A DNA stretch of 64,000 nt, taken from Coffea arabica (taxonomy: Eukaryota > Streptophyta > Magnoliopsida > Gentianales > Rubiaceae). Where the stretch lies: assembly GCF_036785885.1 (NCBI RefSeq), contig NC_092322.1, positions 19,552,466-19,616,465 of the forward strand, read 5' to 3'. The number at the start of each line of letters is the position of its first letter. The stretch's first letter is position 1. Positions 58,712 through 64,000 of the stretch are shown here, piece by piece. The translations under genes and the position numbers were made by a program. Below the pieces are notes generated by a model. The model was given only the letters and a program-made list of their open reading frames with translations, was not told the origin of the DNA and made no database searches.

Positions 58712-59559
58712 GGTAAAAATACGACTATCGATAGGTGAAATAAAATTATTCATGGAGACCCTTCGTGAAGAAGCTATAAACAGCCGCCACATGACTCAGG
58801 TTAATTCTATGCAGTACGCAGTTATTCATTACTAAAAAAAGAACTCAGAAGGAAACAAAAATGGAAAGCAAGATTTGAATAATTTATATTTTTTCCACTA
58901 ATGACCATGACGAGAAGAATACTTTTTTTGACAGAACAATCTGGCATATTGCTGGGGAAGATCTAGCTGATGAGTCATGACTCACTAAGCCCGGTAATTA
59001 CATCGTACTTTCGTACATAAACACATCCTTTTTTTTTTAATTTATTTGTTTGCCTACTATAATTGTGTTTTTTTTTTTTTTTTGGAAAAAGGTTTGAAAG
59101 TTAATGGGGTGTTTGGCATGTGATATTTCACTTAAAGTTTGGCCCAAATAGGAAACAAAGAAAAGGTAAATACAAATAGGAAAGATTAATCGTATATTTA
59201 GAAAGTAAATCCATTGAGATGTTAAAATAAGAGACTTTCATTAAAACTATGTAGATAGTTTCAAAGAAGACATAATGCAGTTATAAAGGTGATAGATTAG
59301 ATTCCTCCAAAAGCAAAAAAAAAGGTGATAGATTATCTTGAACGCCAACAATACTTTATTGGAGTATTTTATTTTGAATGCCAAGATCTTTGCTTGTGGA
59401 CCCCATAAGCATGCAAAGTAATTAATTACTAATTACATACTAATTACTTTGCATTTTCGTTATATAAGCTCAATAATTACCTCGAAATTTCGTAAGCTAC
59501 ATAAGCTCAGTAATTACCTCGAAGTTTCATAAGTTTGCTTAAGGACGTCACTTAACCAC
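58712..59559. other. AT-rich intergenic DNA, no gene seen
   Basis: No ORF with a domain. A local duplication of ATAAGCTCAATAATTACCTCGAA (59465 and about 59502, second copy slightly changed). Confidence 0.45.
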
Positions 59560-59670
59560 TTTTTTTTTTTTTAATTTATAGTGCATGAGAGAGGTCATAA
59601 ATTCAAAATCTTTCATTTACACTCCTTTTTTTATACTATCCAACCCATCCCTCCACCGTCATTTTACCAC
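59560..59670 (-). mobile_element. Candidate SINE of the second family, copy 3
   Basis: Begins with a T run (59560-59571, the A tail on the minus strand), then AATTCAAAATCTTTCATTTACA and CCAACCCATCCCTCC, matching the order seen at 22735-22850. Confidence 0.45.
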
Positions 59671-59891
59671 TTAAATCACTTATTAGTTGACTAGTAGTAG
59701 GCCAAGCAAGCCACTGCTATTTCTAAGTGTATTATGTCTTCTTATGTATCCATTAGGAAACATTTGCTGTACCACACATGGTTAATAGATTGAGAGCAAA
59801 CAGCAGGAGTCTTAACTACATTTTTGAAACTCCTTAATTAGTCCTTGAACTATTTCTTTACTTAAAATGGTTATACAATTAAAGAAAATAT

Positions 59892-60196
59892 GGTAAATTA
59901 CTTAGGAAGCCTCTAAACTAATTCAATTGTCAATTTTGGCCATTTATTTATTTGAAGTCTCAAATTGACCCTTCAAGAATCAAAACCATCTAATTTTGAC
60001 CGTTGAATCTATTTCCATTATTAAAAGTTAAAACTGATGGATATAAGGGCAAAATTTGAAAATTCTATGGTAAAAATGGAGTGAAGGATCAAAATTTCAG
60101 ACCTTTTATTGTTAAAGAATCAAATTGAGACTTGAAATAGAGATCGGGTCAAAATTGATGATTGAAATAGTCTAGGGACTCCTTAAGTAATTTACC
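59892..60196. mobile_element. 305-base foldback MITE with about 48-base inverted ends
   Basis: The left end GGTAAATTACTTAGGAAGCC and the complement of the right end GGTAAATTACTTAAGGAGTC continue as inverted repeats for about 48 bases with some ten mismatches. No coding capacity. The trinucleotide TAT flanks both sides, which is not enough to assign a superfamily. Confidence 0.75.
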
Positions 60197-61967
60197 TATA
60201 AAAATATGCATAACTAACCATGCATCTAATGGAACGGAAATGTACATTATTTCGACACAAAATTTTTTAAAAAATAACCACACATTTCTTTTTGGCAGAC
60301 AAGATGTATGTTTTAGTTGGTGAATGATCATTTATTCTAAAGGAAATCACTGAAACAAAGAATTTTTAAAATTTTAGTGTCCAGTTAGGTCATTTGGTCA
60401 TGAATTAATCAAAGCCGTAAAAATTCTCAAAGTAGCACGCGCACGAGGACCCATCGAACAGTAGAAATCCTTAAACGACTTTAGAGCGGGAGTTAAGGGA
60501 TTTTAGGTTTACTTAAATAAACTAGTGGCCTGCTGCTAAAGAGATGAAAGCTCCACGGACCCACAAACATAACAAAAACATCAATAACAGACAAGCCCTA
60601 ATCAATATCCGAACGCAACCAACATCAGTTGAGAATTATTTTTTCAGATTAAAAACAGTTGATTTAGTCACTAACAACTCTTTATCAAGCTTCCTTCTTG
60701 CCCTAATCTTTTTGTTAATCATTGATGGGTCAATGCAAAGTCTATATCCAGCTATAAGTTGCAGATTGGAGCAAAGAATGATGATACTAAGCTGCCTTTA
60801 TTTTTTTTTGAGTATTGAAACAATGCTAAAGATCGCAAAGAGATGACCATCAACTTTTATTTTGTAATGATAAAGGTATACAAAATTAAATTCGGCTATG
60901 TAATTCGGGCACTGAAAGATTTAAGAAAGAATGTCTTTTAATCTATCCTGTTGACAGAAGAACTTGAAAATTTAGCAACACATCGGAACTTGAAAAACTC
61001 GAGAAGACGAACTTGAAGAACTTGAAAGGACTCATTGCTCAACTGACTCCAAAGGAAATTGAAGATTAGCTGCATCCCCAAGTGTATATTCCTTAGGGAC
61101 TGGACTGCTTTTCTTTAAGGAATAAGGTGTCTAGTATGACTTTCAATTTCTCCCCTTTGCTCTATTCCTCGTAATGAGTTTTCTCTGAGTGTGTTTTGTA
61201 TAGTAGATTATTGGAGATAATTTTTTGAAAAAAAAATATTGTAACATTTTTTTATATGATGTATATGAGGTGAAAAAATGGTTGAAAATATGTACACTTT
61301 GTCCAAAATTTAAGGAGGTTTAGCGTCTCGGCAATCAGAGAGGTAAATGCTGAATGAAGATAGCTCCAACTTAAATTTTAGTTACTTGGTATTAACTCGT
61401 GTGGATTACTCCCAAGAAAGGGCGAAATTCTATCTTTGTTGGATCACAATTGATATTTAAGAACATTTAATTTTTTATTGTTTTTGTTTTTGGTAGAATT
61501 CATTTTAGAAAACATGCATTTGTTCGTTGGTAGTCCACCTTGACGATTTTGGAAGCCCTCTTTCGCTGGAATATTTCCGGCTAACAATGGCCGTCTAAAT
61601 CTAAAGTTCCCAACTGTGAGGATTGAAGGGATAGAAAGGCTAATTCTATTGTTAAAGTCCATAAAGCAAAATCAAACAATCATAGCGCCGCCTAAGTCAA
61701 AAGCATATCGTGGATTATTTGCACTCGCATGAGGAATCACTAGTCCAGCAGATGGTGGATTTGGGTGTTCTTTTCTTTCTCCTTCTTCCTTTGCCACTTT
61801 TGAGATACTAATACTAAAAGGGAACTCTTCTTCTCAAAGTCTCGAAGGCTCAAACTTTTGGCTTTTTCCGCTTTTCCATTTTTTCTAATAAAATTACCAA
61901 GTAGACAACCTATTGGCTTTTTGTTTCCTCGTCACTCTCATTTTAAAGTTTAAAAACCTCACGTCCT
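60197..61967. other. Intergenic DNA, no supported gene
   Basis: A 100-codon ORF at 60544-60846 (plus) and a 72-codon ORF at 61444-61662 (minus) have no recognisable domain. Around 60980-61040 the phrase GAACTTGAA is repeated several times. Confidence 0.45.
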
Positions 61968-61980
61968 GATCACACCATAT

Positions 61981-62229
61981 AACCACTGGGCCAATGGCTC
62001 AGTGGCCACCAGGGAGTCCCTCCTTGAACTGTAAGTTGAGGATTCAAACCTCATCTGCAGCGAAAAAAATCTAAGGGAGTGCTATACCACAGCCTCCTTA
62101 GGCTCCCTCTCCCTCTAGATTAGAATAGAATAGGGTCTGTATACCCACTAGCATCTACCACAGCCTCCTTAGGCTCCTCCTCCCCTTAGATTAGAATAGG
62201 GTAGGTTATCGTTACTGACAAAAAAAAAA
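61981..62229 (+). mobile_element. tRNA-derived SINE with internal tail duplication
   Basis: Flanked by an exact 13-bp duplication GATCACACCATAT (61968-61980 and 62230-62242). The head has box A-like TGGCTCAGTGGCCACC and box B-like GGATTCAAACCTC, the internal pol III promoter. The body contains two copies of ACCACAGCCTCCTTAGGCTCC (about 62084 and 62157), each followed by a CT-rich run and TTAGATTAGAATAG or similar. It ends in a short A run. Orientation is plus. It is not a functional tRNA gene. Confidence 0.92.
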
Positions 62230-62242
62230 GATCACACCATAT

Positions 62243-62795
62243 GCTATTCAGCTAGTGCTACCAACATTTTTTGCCCTCATTATTATTTTTACTCCATACA
62301 TCAACAAGGCTCCAATTATTATTAGTCTTATTGGTTCTCCCTCCCTCATTTGTGCTATCTTTCTGCTTTACCTATATACAATTAACTTTTCTTTCCATTC
62401 TTTTCTTGACCTTCACCTTCACTAACAAAACACTCTCTTTTCTGCGTTAAGATTAGCTCTTGATAATCTCTTTTCCGGAGTAATAAATGAAGGTAAATAG
62501 CTAGAGTTTTTTAGAGGATATGAACCAACATACAATATGCTGATCAGGTAGTATTAGGGTGTGATTCAAAATGAACAAAAGAGATTAATTACCTTTTACC
62601 CCTTATGTTTTAGCATTATCATATAATTCTTCTATAGTTTCGAAATCTACAATTTACCTTCTTTGGCTTAGGGTAAAATTAGTGGCTCTATTTGTGTCCC
62701 TTGTTTTTTATCCTATTTTTAATAAATAAGTTCTTTTTTTACAACTTTGTCCACAATAGCCTAAAATATTCCAAAATACCTAAAACACACAATTT
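62243..62795. other. AT-rich intergenic DNA, no gene seen
   Basis: No recognised feature, though the part from about 62580 may belong to the foldback structure to its right. Confidence 0.4.
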
Positions 62796-63205
62796 TTTGC
62801 TTTCTTTTCTTTTTTTTTCTCCTCCCCCATCTTAACCAACCACTGCTGGTGCCCTCCTCTCTTTTTTTTCCCCCTCTCTCTCTCCCCGCTCTTGCCTCCC
62901 TCCCTTCTCCTCCTTTTCCTATCATCTTTGTCTTTCCCCTCCTCCCTCTCTCCCTTCTCCTATTCTACCTCTTCTTCAACACCCTCATCTCCCTCTCCCT
63001 TCCCCTCTGATCATAAGGTAAGGAGAGGGAAGAAAAGGGGAGGAAGGAGGAAAGAGGAGAGGAGGAGAAGGGAAGGAGCGAGGGAGAGAAAAAAAAAGGA
63101 GTGAGGTGGTGATGGCCTGCCACTGGTAGCAGGGAGGGAAGTAGGAGGAAGAGTAGCGTGGCATGGGGAGGAAGGAGAAGAAAGGAAGAAAAAGGAAAGG
63201 CAAAG
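62796..63205. repeat. Pyrimidine tract and purine tract arranged as an inverted repeat
   Basis: About 210 bases of nearly pure C/T (62796-63008) are followed by about 190 bases of nearly pure A/G (63017-63205). Non-tract islands also pair: CCACTGCTGGTGCCCTCC on the left with the complement of GGCCTGCCACTGGTAGCAGG on the right. This suggests a foldback transposon core. ORFs called here (62892-63104 and others) are low-complexity artefacts. Confidence 0.55.
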
Positions 63206-64000
63206 AAAAAAAATAAATTTTTTCTTCAAATCCTCAAATATACAAAGTTTTTTTTTTACAATTTCTACAATAAGTTACCATAAAATTTTATAAAAATATC
63301 CAAAAAAAAACTTATCACCTAAACCGACCCAATGATGGTATCTAAAATTATAAAGGTGCAAAGGGTAGTAGTATAATCATGACGGTTTCTTGGAGGGGCT
63401 TTCGGGTATGTTTTGAGAACTCCAAATGATGGTATCCAAAATTATAATCAGGGAGTAAAGCTCCTGAAAAAGCTAAAGTAAAACGTACTTACCATTACCA
63501 AATAGAGGATTGGTATACAAAATAATACCAAATTCACAAAGTCTCCCAGCTTTCTTTATCACATCTACTATAGAGGTCTTGTAGTAGGATGTGTTCATTC
63601 ATAACAGGCCCTGACCAGTGTGATACGCACAAGTCCGGCCTCATTTCTAACTCAGACGCAGCATGTGTGGGAAAACAAACATGAAGAGTCCCAGACGTGG
63701 CTCACTGCCTTGATTAGAAATATCACAAAACAAAAAAAGAGTGATTTGATGAAAACTTGGTGACTTGTCATGAATGGATCTTCAACAAATAAATATGCTA
63801 TGCTTATCTTACAGGGTACTGATGAGATAGTTGTGGATTCAACTGGGCATAAACTACTGTATTTGCCCAAAACAAAAATCCAAGATGGAGTTAGAACCAA
63901 TTTTGACAAGTAACCCATTCTTTCCATCAATAGGGATGTTTGTAATATTTTTTTTTTGGGGGGAGGGGGTATGGTGAGGGAAATGTTCTTCTCTTATATT
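63206..64000. other. Intergenic DNA at the right edge of the window
   Basis: A possible terminal exon on the plus strand lies at about 63813-63912: an AG acceptor (CTTATCTTACAG) followed by GTDEIVVDSTGHKLLYLPKT and then a stop at 63910-63912. I recognise no family and no further exons. A G-rich run lies at 63956-63969. Confidence 0.3.

Noticed and set aside
60544..60846. 100-codon plus-strand ORF
   Set aside because: No domain, no promoter signal, and composition like the surrounding non-coding DNA.
61981..62060. Possible tRNA gene (box A and box B present)
   Set aside because: No cloverleaf or anticodon arm can be formed convincingly; an exact target duplication and A tail show a SINE.
62892..63229. 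Overlapping ORFs rich in Ser/Pro/Leu or Arg/Lys/Glu
   Set aside because: They are translations of the pyrimidine and purine tracts, in several frames on both strands.
63652..63930. 92-codon minus-strand ORF at the right edge
   Set aside because: No domain; the opposite strand has an equally plausible exon-like reading, and neither is supported.

Overview
The window is a gene-poor, transposon-rich stretch of a plant nuclear genome. Plant-specific families support this: a pentatricopeptide (PPR) DYW gene, an NB-ARC-LRR resistance gene, plant L1-type LINEs with an RNase H domain, a Tat-lineage Ty3/gypsy element, Ty1/copia elements, hAT and Stowaway MITEs, and tRNA-derived SINEs. The resistance gene has the long N-terminal extension known from R1-like late-blight proteins, which points to a dicot and probably an asterid; that is inference, not proof.

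Layout. 1-830 is an LTR-like remnant. 2944-9081 is a full-length but dead LINE on the minus strand with an exact 21-bp target duplication; a second 5'-truncated LINE end lies at about 9528-10650. 11871-21107 is a Tat-type gypsy element with 538-bp LTRs that differ at only 8 sites, a gag-pol with at least seven stops and several frameshifts, and an antisense gene with its own TATA box. 21.1-28.3 kb is AT-rich and holds a cluster of related SINEs and a decayed repeat array. 28739-32464 is the best intact gene, a 1241-residue R1-like NLR on the minus strand. 33-38 kb holds local duplications, a Stowaway-like MITE and three hAT-type MITEs. 39.4-41.6 kb carries remnants of a chloroplast SppA protease gene.

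41949-49445 is a decayed PPR-DYW gene (minus strand), split by a composite insertion (42391-47433). The insertion is made of a very young but defective copia element joined to the 3' end of a different LTR element, and the outer edges share one 5-bp target duplication. 49735-52037 is a tandem LTR-internal-LTR-internal-LTR array of a small non-autonomous retroelement. 55302-55814 is a small uncharacterised four-helix membrane protein gene. The rest (56-64 kb) is AT-rich with a 305-bp foldback element, a clean SINE with a 13-bp target duplication and a pyrimidine/purine inverted tract.

Only two genes look intact (the NLR and the small membrane protein). The recurrent theme is non-autonomous mobility: the two LTR elements with nearly identical LTRs both carry many coding lesions, which suggests they were copied while already defective. 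I found no evidence of a wholly new system; the most unusual structures are the shared-target composite in the PPR gene, the tandem triple-LTR array and the promoter-bearing antisense gene of the Tat element.
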